Shown here piece by piece: positions 42,916-53,986 of a DNA stretch of 64,000 bases. A program made the translations under genes and the position numbers. This stretch comes from Micractinium sp. NFX-FRZ (taxonomy: Eukaryota; Chlorophyta; Trebouxiophyceae; Chlorellales; Chlorellaceae): assembly GCA_029339195.1 (NCBI GenBank), contig JAPTJF010000001.1:513015-577014 (forward strand), read 5' to 3'. The notes below the pieces were generated by a model. That model saw only the letters and a list, made by a program, of their open reading frames with translations. It searched no databases and was not told the origin of the DNA. Numbering within the stretch: position 1 is the first letter of the stretch; every line of letters starts with the position of its first letter.

Positions 42916-45900
42916 TCAGAAGTCTTCGTCAAAAGCGAGGCCGCCGCCACCCTCGCGGCCAACGGACATCTTCATCGCGCCCGCCTTGCTCATACCGCTG
43001 ATGTTGTTGTGCGCCGTGTTCACTTGGATGTCGGCAGCCCTGCAACAAACGGGCAGCAAGAAGATGAAAACAAGATGCAAATGGTAACGGCATTGATCAG
43101 CGTTCACTCAATCAATAAGCGGTGTGTATTAAAAGGATGTCGGCAGCGCTGCGGGGTGGGTTGGAAAGGAGATGCACTGAGGATCCAGGTGGTGTTGTGA
43201 GCGGTGCTCGCTTGAGTGTTGGGACCCTGCGAAGCGGCGAGCTAAAGCTGCTGGCAAACAGCGGAGTGTACGTCCACGACCTGCCAAATTCCACCCTAAC
43301 CCGCCCACATGCACCGACACAAAATGCCCTCACTCACTTGACGGCGATGGTCTCCAGCCAGCCAAACGGATTTGACTTGACGCCAAAGGCGGGGGCGTGG
43401 CCCAGCGCGCCCAGCAGGCGGTCGCCCACGTACTGCAGGTACTGCAAGGGCGGGCGAGGAAGCCCGGGGGCGGCCAGAGTGTGTGTGTGTGTGTGAGGGT
43501 CAGACCACTGGAGCACACTGCAAATACTGCAGACGAGTGACGCCAGGAGAGGCAGACCTCTGGCCGGCTGGCTGGGCAACAGAGCAGCAGCAGGTGAGCG
43601 CCGCCGGGGCGACTGCCCAGGACAGCCGGCAGGGCAGCTGGCTGCAGTCAGGCTGCGCTCACGCCAAAGCAAGCGGGAGGCCCTGCATCCCAGTCCCTCA
43701 TGGTTGCAGCACACAGCGTCCACCACGCTCCTGCCCAGTGCCCCCTCACCTTCTCCACCTGCCCCGTGCAGCCAACCACCTCCCTCCTATACAATGTACA
43801 CAATGCCCCCGCCCTCTACTAATGGCCCCTGCCCGCCTGCCCAGCGCCCCTCACCTGCTCCATCTGCCCCGCCTGCAGCCCAATCGCCTCCAGCGGCAGC
43901 TGCTCACACACAAATTGGCGTTCAATGTCCACCGCCTCCCTGACGATTGCCTGGGCTTCAGAGTCGCTCAGCTTGGAGCGCAGCAGGCTGCAGGAGGGGG
44001 GTGGAGATGAGGGGAGGGCGCACTCAAACAGTGGTAAAATGCCCACAGCCTTCCTTACAGTCGCCACTGGGCAACGCGGCCTTCAGCTTGGAGCGCGGCA
44101 GCTGCGAGTGTGGAGTCAGGCCCCGGGGAGTGTGGGGGGAGGCAACGGGAGGGAAGGTGATGCGCACGCGGCAGCGGGCACCAGCAGTGCAGCGCGGAGC
44201 AGCAGGCACGCAGTGGCTGAAGCCCACAGCCCACAGCCCTGCAGTACCAGCGGTACCATCCCAGCAGCACTACTCACGAGTACATGACGCCTGCCGCCTC
44301 CACATTGATGCTCTCATCCCGGGAGATGAGGTCGGTGGCGTGGCTGCACCCCGCCAGCAGGCCGCGCTGCAAGTCAATTTGCGGGAGGCCGGGGAGGAGG
44401 TGAGGGCGGGAGCGTGAGCAGGCAACCCGGCGGGCAGGTGTGTGGACCGCTTGCGTGTGTCAGGCAGCATAGGAGTCACACTGTGAGGTGTGGGCTGGCT
44501 TGTGGCGGCTACACGGCCTGATGTACGGATGCAGGCACAGGTGCGGAACACAACCAAATGCCAGGCGCATGGTTGGCCTGCAGCCGCCCTTTCAGCCTGC
44601 TGCTTTCAGCAGCCGGCAGCTGCCGCTTGAGCCTGCATCTCCTGCTCGCCCCTTTCCACCTCCGCTACCCAAGCTCCCAAGCCCCCACGCTCGCCTGCGC
44701 CTCCCCATCCCCATCCCCATCCCGGCCCTGAAGCAAGATAGCCCAGCATAAGCTGCCTTCTCAGCAATACCCCGGCTTCCTCACGCCTCCCCCCACCCAC
44801 CTCCTTGAACCAGTACAGCCCCGCAAAGCTGCCAGCGTTGAAGACGGAGCTGACGGCCGCAAAGGCGACCAGGCGCTCAGGGAAGCTGGCCCCGCTGCAT
44901 AAGGGGACGGGGGCAGGCAACAGGTGGGGGGAAGGAGGTGAACCTCTTCGTGGCGGTTGTTTGCAACAGGAAGCACGGAATACCGCAGCACTCACCTTAT
45001 CACCGGCTGTTTGACCCACCCCACCCAGCCACACACCCGCTTCCCATCTGACTCGCATCCAATGCAATGTAACGAGGCAGTCATCTCCAGGCTCACCTCA
45101 CCACCCACTGGTTGACCCACTCTATCTTGCGCTCCATGGCGGGCAGCGCCTTGACTGCAGGGGGCGGGGGGCGGGTGCGCAGTATGGGACACGTTTTTTA
45201 ACTGGCAACGTAAAATACATATGCGAGCGTGGGGGGAGTGAGGCAGCCCTTGCGCGGCTGGGCTTGCGTGGGGCCAGGGGGCAATGGGAAGCTGCGTGAG
45301 GCTGAGCGCACGTGCCAGAGCATGCAGCTTGAGTGCTGCACTTCAAGCCCAACAACGGCATGCCCCCGCCCCCCCGCCCCCCCCCCCCTCCCCCCCCCCT
45401 CCCTGGATGCCTGTCAACTCCAGCAGGCCCAGCAGGGCACAGCAGGCAGCTCACTTGTGCGGAACAGCGTCTGCACCGCCTCATCCTTGCCGGCAAACAG
45501 CACCGAGAAGACGGCGCTGACAGCCTCTGCAGGACAGGCAAGGGTCATGGGGTGGCAAGGCGAGGCAGCAGTGGGTAATGGTGGGAGGCTTGGGGGTAAC
45601 AGGGCGGGGTGGCACATGGGTGGAATAGGGCATTGGGGAGGAGGACGATGGAGCAGTAATGGCAGGGCGGAGGGGCGGAGTGTGTAATGGGCGCGCAGAC
45701 CCCGCAGGGCGGACAGTGCCGGCCCTGTCAGCAAGGCTGCCTTGTCCCTGCACCCCCTGTCCCGCCGCGCATTCCTGTCCCCCACCCTGCACCCCGTTGC
45801 CACCCCGGTCCCCCCCACCCCACCCCACCCACCGGTGTGCACGTTTTGCTTGAACAGCTGGAAGGAGTAGAAGGCGCGGGCCTGCAGGTGAGGATCGCAG

Positions 45901-48109
45901 GGGCAGGAGGCCCCTCGGAGGAGGAGAAGCACGAAGACAAGCACGGACGATAAGCATGCCCCCTCACCCGCCCTCCCAGCACTTGCTCCCTTCCTCTGAC
46001 CCCTGCACCCTTCCTAGCCACAGCCCCTGAAAGCTCCCGCCTCCCGCCCTCCCCCCCTGCTCCCTTGCCCTCGTGTCCCCGCACCTCTGGCAGCTCGACA
46101 TCGGTGAGGAAGCGGGCGGCAATGTTGTGCTGGATCAGGTGGTCTGCGGTGCGGGCAGGAGGGGCACAGGAACATGGGTTCGATTGGATGACAGGGACTC
46201 AAATGGACTGCAGACCGAAGCAGGAGGTGCGGAGGGTTTGGGGTGCACGCAGAACACAGGTGGCGGGGATGCTGGGACGGCTGGTGCTGGATCATGCACA
46301 CACACAGTGCAACACCGCCGTGCAAAAGTATGCATCACCACACAACACAACAGCACTACAGCACACCACAGCACACAGCACAGCACAGCACAGCACAGCA
46401 CAGCACAGCACAGCGCAGCACGGCACCCACCCGAGGCTGCCAGGTAGGCGAGGATGGAGGAGAGGAAGGAGCGCTCCCCCAGCTCCAGCTTGTCCTGCGG
46501 GTGGGGGAGAGTGCAGGGCGGGGCACAACAGGGCAGCAGGGGGCGGTGGCTTAGCTTAGACTACACACCTTGGTGGGTCAGAGGAGGGGCCAGAGCAGGG
46601 CAGGGGCGGGTGGTTTTCACAGAGGGCAAGGGGCGGTGGTTTGATACACAACGTATCGGTGGGAGAGAGGAGGGGGCACAAGAGGGCAGCAGGGGGCGGT
46701 GGTTTGATACACATACTGGTTGGAAACTGGTTGGAGGGGAGGGGCCACAATAGAGCAGGGTGCGGTGGTTTTCACACACCTGACAAACCTGGTCTCCCGG
46801 CCTGCTGCCTGCACCCGCTTGCAAACACTCGCGTGCAAACACTCGCTGAGCGTGCCTTGCAGCTCTAGCTGCTGCACACCCTGGCGCCCCGCACCTGCCA
46901 GTCGGCGGCGTCCTTGCTCAGATCAAGGTCCTCAGCTGCGGGGGGGAGACGGGGGGAGGGAGGGGGCATAGCAAAGGGTGAGGAAGCGAGGGGAGGAGGG
47001 GTGGCAGGTCGGGCTGCTCGGCAGCGGGGGAGGGGCGAGGAAAGGGGCAGGGGTTGCAGCGAGGGTGTGAAGAAGAGAGGGAGGAGGGGGCACAGCAATG
47101 AGTGGAGAGAGAGACGGGAGGGCAGCATCTGCACCAGTGTCTCCTCCGCGGCCAGCAGGGGGCAGCCAGGGACGTGGAGGTTTGACCAGCGTGCAAGGAA
47201 GGGGCGAGGCGGCAGGCGCGGCGTGCAAGCAGCGTGCGCGCGGCGGTCCTCCTCCCCTCTGCCTCTTAGCAACATCCTAAGACACCAGGGCCTCCAACCC
47301 CTGCCTCCAACCAACCAATCAACTAACCAACCAACCAGCCAACCATCTTTCACCGCCACCGGGGGTGTGGGGTGGGGTGACCGCCACCAGCCAACCAACA
47401 CCCTTCACCATCTGTTGCCCCACCAACCAGCCTTCGCCACCTGTTGCGCTGATCAACCACCCTAGCACCAGCCGTTGGGCTCACCCGTCCAGAAGGTGAC
47501 CTGCGGGAAGGCACAGGCAGTTTACCCGGTGAAAGGACCGGTGAAAGAAAGAAAAAATGGCAACCTCGATTCTCAGCCGTCCATCCAGAAGGTGACCTGG
47601 CAGGCAGGGGTGCAGAGAAGAGGGAGGGAGGTGAAAAGGGAACAGTACTGTGCTGGGCAGGAATTGCTCTGAAGGACCACGGGAGACCAAAAGTGAGGGG
47701 ATGTGCCTCCACTCCACTCCATCCAGGGGAAGCGTATGAATGGCCGCCAGTACCGCCGTCCGTGGCGGTATCTCAGCTCCCTGCCCCTCCCCCTCCCCAC
47801 CACCACCACAGGCACACACACACACATGTGAACTGCCCGGGAACCCCGGGCATCTTAATTCAGCAGGGGATGTCGGAGCCGTGCTACCCTTCTGCCCAGG
47901 CGTTGCTACCCTGTTGCCCAGGTCCCACACCCTCTGCCCACGATCCGTGTCCCCACCCCATCCCCTCCCACCTCGGCCTTCTTATACTCGTTCCACACGC
48001 GGTCCTCCTTCACTGGGAACATGCAGTAGCGGTCGGGGTTGTCATCGAGCAGGGGACCCTCGCTGGCGCCCGCATGGGCGGCGGGCGGGTAGGCGGCGGC
48101 GGTGGCCAT
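42916..48109 (-). CDS. Ribonucleotide reductase small-subunit (R2) paralogue lacking catalytic residues
   Basis: R2 fold partner of class Ia ribonucleotide reductase. Thirteen exons (47972-48109, 47485-47500, 46895-46935, 46431-46494, 46085-46143, 45833-45881, 45455-45526, 45097-45154, 44801-44894, 44278-44366, 43855-43987, 43338-43441, 42916-43039) give 346 residues. R2 blocks are PDRYCMFPVKEDRVWNEYKK, VTFWTAEDLDLSKDAADWQ, FPERLVAFAAV and QYVGDRLLGALG, with a C-terminal FDEDF that docks to R1. Against mouse numbering, D139, H173 and E267 are kept (D87, H121, E215). E170 is Q118, E233 is S181, H270 is N218 and the radical Y177 is V125. The usual GKTNFFEKRV block is also replaced. The protein should therefore not form the diiron-tyrosyl radical itself; yeast Rnr4 is a known precedent. 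Exon 2 is a 16-nt microexon. Confidence 0.88.
44068..44105 (-). repeat. Decayed copy of the start of R2-like exon 11
   Basis: TCAGCTTGGAGCGCGGCAG on the + strand matches the exon 11 start at about 43966-43984, 100 bp away inside the upstream intron. Confidence 0.65.
45362..45413 (+). repeat. C-tract in R2-like intron 7
   Basis: Nearly pure C, G-rich on the transcribed strand, with at least four G-runs in the pre-mRNA and hence G-quadruplex potential. Confidence 0.7.
46371..46422 (+). repeat. AGCAC pentanucleotide repeat in R2-like intron 4
   Basis: About ten AGCAC-type units ending about ten bases from the donor of exon 4. Confidence 0.85.
46515..46790 (+). repeat. Minisatellite in R2-like intron 3
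   Basis: Four to five imperfect units of about 60 bp containing GGGCGGTGGTTT, GATACACA and GAGGGGCCA/GCACAAGAGGG. It fills most of the intron at 46495-46894. Confidence 0.7.
47573..47606 (-). repeat. Copy of the R2-like 16-nt microexon with its acceptor
   Basis: On the - strand, CCAGGTCACCTTCTGGATGG repeats the microexon at 47485-47500 and its AG. The donor region differs. Confidence 0.7.
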
Positions 48110-48715
48110 GCTTCCTGGCGGGCTGGCGCTGGCGGCGGCGGCGGGGGCGGACGGCTGGAAGGTACTTAAAGTGCGGATGCGAGGTAGTGCTCTTTACGTG
48201 CGTTTCCTGCACGAGGGAGAGCTTGAATCACTGGGTTGGACAGAGGGTGGCAGCTGGGGAGGCAGGGGTGCTGGTGGCGGCATCCCCCTTGAGGTTCACC
48301 TGCACGCCGCGCTGGAAGCCCTATTGATGATCAAGGAATGCACGGGTCCTTGCTGCGCCGCGGCTGCGGCGCTCCAAACAGAGCCAGCTTCAAGCGTTGG
48401 GGCGGCCCCCACCGCCCTCCCCACCTCTTCCGGCAATATCCAACACGATGTACCGACGATGCTAGAATGGATGAGCGGTCAAGCGCGCCGAAAACGGTGG
48501 GCCGTCATTTTTGCCGACATTTTGCGACGTGGCGATGGGAAGAAGTGGCACCAGAAGTGCTTTGAGAGCCGTCACGGATTTCTGCACACACCGCAGTGAT
48601 TGATAGCGTGCAGCGCTGCAGCTGTGGTCTCCAGCCTCGCTTGATTGCCGGGCGCCCGTCCCGCTGGCGTGGGGCGCCAGGCTCCCTTCGAGTAACTCTT
48701 GAGTGAACAGTCAGC
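48110..48715. promoter_or_regulatory. Divergent intergenic region between R2-like and VMP1 genes
   Basis: 606 bp between divergent start codons, carrying both promoters. No TATA box or gene was recognised. Confidence 0.5.
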
Positions 48716-51700
48716 ATGATGGACCTGGGAAGGCAGGAGAGCACGATACAGGAGCTCATAGCCTCGCTCACTCCCGACCAACAGCGGCGCGTCGAGGAGG
48801 TGCGCACCACAGAGGCGCTGGGAGTGCAGAGGTTCTCGTGCTCAAGCAGCTGCGCCGTCCTTCGGTACCAATGCGCCTGCTGCCGCTGCGCACCGCCCCT
48901 CCGCCTGCCCACCCGCCGCCACCGCTGCTGAACCGCCTGTTGTTGGTGTCGGGCAGGTTGCAACAGGCGCCTCCTGAGCATTATCGCTTGTGCCCCGCCC
49001 CTCCTGTTGCCTGCCCCGCAGCTGCGCACCCAGCTGAACGAGCAGCGTGCCCGCCTGACGCTGTTCCGCTCGCCGCTGCGCACGCTCGCCGCTTTTGCTG
49101 CCTCCGCCGCCTCCTCCGCCACCAATGGGGCGCGCTGGCTGGCCAGCCACCCCGCCACGCTCTTTGTCATGGCCCCGCTGCTGCTGCTCTACTGCGGACT
49201 CAAGCTCAGCGGTTCGCTGGTGGCAGAAGTGCGGGAGGCGGAGGCGTGGCTGGAGTATGTGGTGTGGTGGGTGGGACTAGGCGTCCTCTCCTCCATCGGT
49301 CTCGGCACCGGCATGCACTCCGGCCTCCTCTTCCTCTTCCCTCACATGCTCAAGGTAAGCCTGCTGGCATGCTCAGCTCGGGTCCAGGCTGGGCAGTGTG
49401 ATGTGTAGGCAGGTGTGTCCAGGCACGAGGGAGTGCATTGGGCAGCTGGCGGTTGGCGGCAACGGCACCTGCTCCCGAGCAGGCCGGCAGGGGCACTTTT
49501 TGAGCCGGCGCCTGGCATCCAGCCAGCCGGAAGCAGAGCACCAGGGAAGCCAGGGGGCGCATGCACAGCCCTCCGATGTCTCCCACCCTCCCCATGACAC
49601 GCGCACATACACACACACACACACCTGTACCTGTGCTGCTGCAGGTGTGCCTGTCGGCGGAGCGCTGCGGGCACCTGCGCTTTGACGCGCGCGCCGACAT
49701 GTGGTGGAGCAGCGAGGGGTTCCACTGCGGGGAGGAGGAGGCGGGGGCGGTGATCGGCTTCTGGGAGATTTACAAAAAGGTGGGTGGTTGTGTTCCAGTA
49801 CTGGGCGATAAATGGGGTGGGGTGTGGGGGTGAAGCAGCAAGGGGCTTCATTGGTGGGAAAGAGACAGGCGCTGCCGGGGGTGGTGGCCGGGTCCCAGGA
49901 GTGTCCGGGAGTCAGCCGCTTCTGTCCCCGTGGGACCGCCGCCTCCGTCGCCCCACCCCTCCCGGCTTCCCAACTGCGCGCAACACACCGCCCGCCTGCC
50001 CACCCATGCTCTATCTGCACCCGCTGCTGCCGCAGGTGCTGCCCACCGCTGTGCTGTGGGGCGCGGGCACAGCGCTGGGCGAGGTGCCTCCCTATGCCCT
50101 GAGCTACCATGCAGCCAAGGCGGGGCAGCGCAGCGCCGAGGTTGAGGCGATGCTGGGGGTGACGGCAAACGGAGCGGCGGCAGCCGGGCGTGCAGGTGAG
50201 GGAGGGGCAGGGGAAGGGCGCAGGCGGAAGCGTGTTTCTTCTGCTGAGCAACTCAGCTGCTGCTGATTCTTTGCTGGTGCTATTCCGAGAGGCGGCTGCA
50301 TTGTCGTCACATCTTCATCTTCACCGGGCTTTGCAGTGCTGCTCTTGCCACGCCTCTCCTCGCCACCCCACGCCGCCCTGCATGCCTGTCCCCTTCTCCC
50401 CTACTGCACCATGCTGGGAGCTACTGCTGATCCTGGACCCCCCAACCCCTGCAGGCCCCATCACGGCGTTGGTGAACAGAATGAAGAACTGGATGCTCAG
50501 CTTCATTCAGGTGGGTGAGGGCCGGGGGTTCGGGTCTTGGCTTGAGCAAACTCCCAAGGGGCCTTGTGCTCTGTGTGTGTGTTTGTGCTTCGCTGAGCAC
50601 AATGGGTGGGGCACAGTGGGCGGTGCTTTGCACTTACGCGCCCCGATTCACCTCTTGCCCCCCCCCCGCCTCACTTATCCCTCGAAGTGCTTGGCTTCTG
50701 GAGCACCCTGCCGCCTTCACGCCACCACCCGGCACACCCACACTGCCCCCTCCTCCCCCATGCCCTCCCATCCCCTCACCTCTCTGCCCTCTGTGTGTCC
50801 CCGTGCTCCTCCCCAGGCGCACGGCTTCTGGGGCATCCTGCTGCTGGCTGCCTACCCCAACGCCGCCTTTGACCTGTGCGGCATCTGCTGCGGCCACTTC
50901 CTCATGCCCTTCTGGGAGTTCTTTGGGGCCACCCTCATTGGCAAGGGAGGCATCAAGGTGGGTGCACCTGCCTTGATGGAATATAGTGGCGCCGCTCGCG
51001 CTGCCAGGTTGCCAGGCGACAGACAGCGGTGTCCGCCCAACAGCCGCGGTCCCGTCCCGTGTGCCCCACCCCGTGCTCCCCCTGCTGCCCTCAGCCCCTG
51101 CGCCCCCGCCTGAGGCTGCCGCTGTTTCTCCCTGTGCTGGCCATGCAATCAACCCGTGCAGATTGCGGGGCAGACGGCCTTCTTTGTTGCCATCTTCCGG
51201 CAGCAGACGCGGGAGCGGGTGTTTGGCGCGCTGGAGCGGGTGGTCCCAGATGTGCTGCCCTTCCTGCACCTCAACGGCCTCACGCCCATGCAGGTGGGGG
51301 GCAGCTGTTGGGGAGCTGTGTGGGGTGTAGCCAGTGCTTGTGGGGGCCGGCTGGGGTGCTAATGTGCTGCCCTTCCTGTACCTTCAGGGCCGCACGCCCA
51401 TGCAGGTGAGGGGCAGGTGTAGGGGGAGCTAAAACACCAGGGGTGTGGGCTGTAGGCAGTGCTTGCGGGAGCTAAGTGTGTGGGCTGTTGGGCGCAGTGA
51501 GGGCTGCGCGGGCTGCCGCTTAATGCAGCTTCCCTGCTGGGTCCTGCTGTGGTCAGCCCCGCTGGGTCCTGCTGTGGTCATCCCTGCTGGGTCCTGCTGT
51601 GGTCAGCCCCGCGTGCCATTGGCAAGGGCTGGTGTCCCTCTCTGCAGTGTGCATCACTGTTTTGAACCTCGCACCAATTGGCACGCCTGGTTGACATGCC

Positions 51701-52816
51701 CAGGCATTCCTCACACGGGCGTAGGGTGATTACAACCCATCAGATGGCAAACCAGCGCAGCACAAAGTTGCTGCGCATCCTGAACAGTGGAGGTGGCCAT
51801 ACAAGTGCTTTCTTGCCACACCTGCCCTCCTCCCACACAACCACAGGCCGCCCACCAGATGGTGAACCAGCGCATCGCCGAGTTCCAGGAGGGGGTGGCG
51901 CGGCGTGCGGCAGCACAGGCGGCAGACCCTCGGTGAGTGGCAGGAGAAGTGAGAGGCGTTCCTTTCGCCTAGGGGTTGAACGGTTGAGCAGATCCGGCAA
52001 CGCAGGCGGCATACCCTCGATGAGGGGCGGGAGGAGGAGGGGGAGGGGGAGGCGTGTGTGTGGAGGGAGTTGTCGGGTTGACCAGCTGCGGCGGCACAGG
52101 TGGCAGACCGTCGAGAGGTTGTCACCCCTGCGGCAGTTGTGGCATGTGCACACCATACCCGCCGATTGCAGGAGTCTGCAGCGCCTGCCCCGCCACCCCT
52201 GGTCCGCTCCAAACCGATTGCCCGCATGCCCCCTCGCCGCCGGTATCTGACCACCCCCACTTTGCACACCCCCCCCTCCTGCAGGTGGTTTTACGAGAAG
52301 GCGCTGGCCACGCTGAGCAGCTGGGACAGCGTGCGCAGCGCGCTGGTGGCGGCGCGCCCCTCCCCCTGGGGCGCTATCGTGCTCCTCATGATCGGAAGCT
52401 TTGTGCGCTCCGTGGTGGAGCAGTTTGCGCAGGTGGGTGTGTGTGGAGGGGGTGGAGGCTGGCCCCTGCCAACCAAGTACTTTGGCTGGGTTGGGAGTTG
52501 GGGTGGTAGGGTGAGCACAGGTTTGTCTGGATGTACTGGTTTGCAGCTGCGTGTGCTCTTTGTGGTGGTGCAGAAGGTGGGCCCAGCAGCTGTGCTGTGC
52601 TGTGCTGTGCTGTGCTGTGCTGCGACAACTGAGTATGGCTTGGGTTGGCGGCGTTAGGGGCAGGCACAGGTTGCCTCACTTCCCTTGCTGCCTCGCCCGC
52701 CGCCTCTCTCTCACCCACTGCCCATCATCCTTCTCGCCCCCCCACAGAGCCACGTTGCGGAGCGGGACAAGCAGCAGCTACAGGCAGAGGTGCAGCGGCT
52801 GCTGAAGGAGCAGTGA
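48716..52816 (+). CDS. VMP1: Vacuole membrane protein 1 (VMP1/KMS1 family)
   Basis: Multi-pass ER membrane protein of the VMP1/KMS/EPG-3 family, which acts in ER organisation, lipid scrambling and autophagosome formation. Exons 48716-48799, 49022-49354, 49645-49779, 50036-50195, 50455-50510, 50817-50957, 51162-51293, 51847-51932, 52285-52432 and 52748-52816 give 447 residues. Family blocks are [29 protein letters not shown], the Trp/Glu-rich loop [67 protein letters not shown] and [12 protein letters not shown]. The protein ends in a short charged helix with KEQ at the C-terminus. Introns 7 and 8 contain copies of the edges of exons 7 and 8. Confidence 0.94.
51362..51480 (+). repeat. Tandem copy of the end of VMP1 exon 7 with flanking intron
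   Basis: The ~112-bp segment after the exon 7 end repeats TGTGCTGCCCTTCCTG, CGCACGCCCATGCAG and a strong GTGAGG donor, then a matching intron stretch. Confidence 0.8.
51536..51611 (+). repeat. 27-bp triplicate in VMP1 intron 7
   Basis: Three consecutive copies of a unit based on GCTGGGTCCTGCTGTGGTCA. Confidence 0.8.
51735..51775 (+). repeat. Decayed copy of the start of VMP1 exon 8
   Basis: CCCATCAGATGGCAAACCAG matches CCCACCAGATGGTGAACCAG of exon 8 (51850 onward), about 110 bp upstream. A match to the AG acceptor is not conserved. Confidence 0.7.
51990..52130 (+). repeat. Two tandem copies of the end of VMP1 exon 8
   Basis: The exon end CAGGCGGCAGACCCTCGGTG recurs with changes near 52003 and 52098, a period of about 86-95 bp. 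Confidence 0.75.
52588..52622 (+). repeat. GTGCT pentanucleotide repeat in VMP1 intron 9
   Basis: About seven GTGCT-type units. Confidence 0.85.
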
Positions 52817-53986
52817 GGGGGCACGCCATGTTAGGCCAGCGGGGGCCACGGCAGCATGATGCATCATCAGGCAGCCCCCTACCGACACTCGCCGCAGGCA
52901 CAAGCCCCCAGCCTGCCTGAATTCAGGGCGGCGCCCTTCTGCACCCCGGCACCCTCCCATGTCCCCCTGTACACCTTTGGCCGGCCGCGCTGGCTTTTGG
53001 GCCCCCCCTCTCTTGGCTGCCGTTTCGCACCTGCCTGCACACCCCTCTTGTTACCCTGTCGGGCGCTTGCCCTGCTACCTCATATCAGTGCCATGGTGTC
53101 ACAGGGAGGCAAGGGGGGGCAGGGCTAGTACGGAGCTAGGGCAGTGGTCAGGGTAGCTTAGGCAGAGAGATGTGTGGAGAGTTGGGGTGTTTAGGCAGAG
53201 AGATGTGTGGAGAGTTGGGGAGAAAGGCGCCTTGCGCAAATGGGCGCAACGCATTGGGCGGCGGCACGTGTATCTTTCATTGGGGGAGGGGGCGGGTGAC
53301 CAGGCTTTTTGGCTTTGGCAGTAAACGAGAGGTGGGCAGGAGGGGGGCGGCATGGCCGGGCCCTGGCGGGCGTGGTGGGAGAGAGAGGGTTGAATACGGC
53401 GACAGGGAGGGACAGACGACAGGAGGAGGTAGCGGGGTCCTAGCTAGCAAACAACAGGATCGGGGGTGGGTGGTGGCACAAGGGGCCAAGGGCGCAGCAG
53501 GCGCCGGCTTCCGTTGCAAGAAATGGGATGGGATGGTATACAGGGGGACGGGCGGTGCAGGGCAGGCCTGCCACGCGGCGGCAGCGGGCTTGCACTTGGC
53601 ACCGCAGGAGGACAGGTGGGGCGGCGTGGAATGGTGAGGCGCTGGCGGGCAGGCGGCAGCGGTAGCGCTGCCGTCGCCGCAGGGGAGCAAAAATGGGTCT
53701 GAGCAGCCGCAGGGAGCGGGGCGGGGGCGGGGGTCGCAAGTCAAGAGTTGCAATCAGTGCGTCAGGTGGAATGGCAGGGTGACGAGAAATTCTCGAGTCA
53801 GGAATGGGGTTGCAGTGTGCGGTCCAAAAACTGGGAGCTCAACGGCTGGGAGCGACGCAACAGCCCGAAGGCGCGGCAGCGGAACCGCCGGCGGGGGCCA
53901 AGCTGTGGCCATCCTGTCAGCGCTGTGCACAGCCGCCTCAGCGCATGCATGCGGGCCAGCTGTCCTACTAATAGGGAGGCAGGAGC
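52817..53986. other. Convergent 3' region between VMP1 and AlgH-like genes
   Basis: 1.17 kb with short open frames of low-complexity composition only. No gene or clear TGTAA was recognised. Confidence 0.45.

Noticed and set aside
53107..53760. Open frames between VMP1 and the AlgH-like gene
   Set aside because: Gly/Arg- or Pro-rich sequences with no homology, in the converging 3' regions of two genes.
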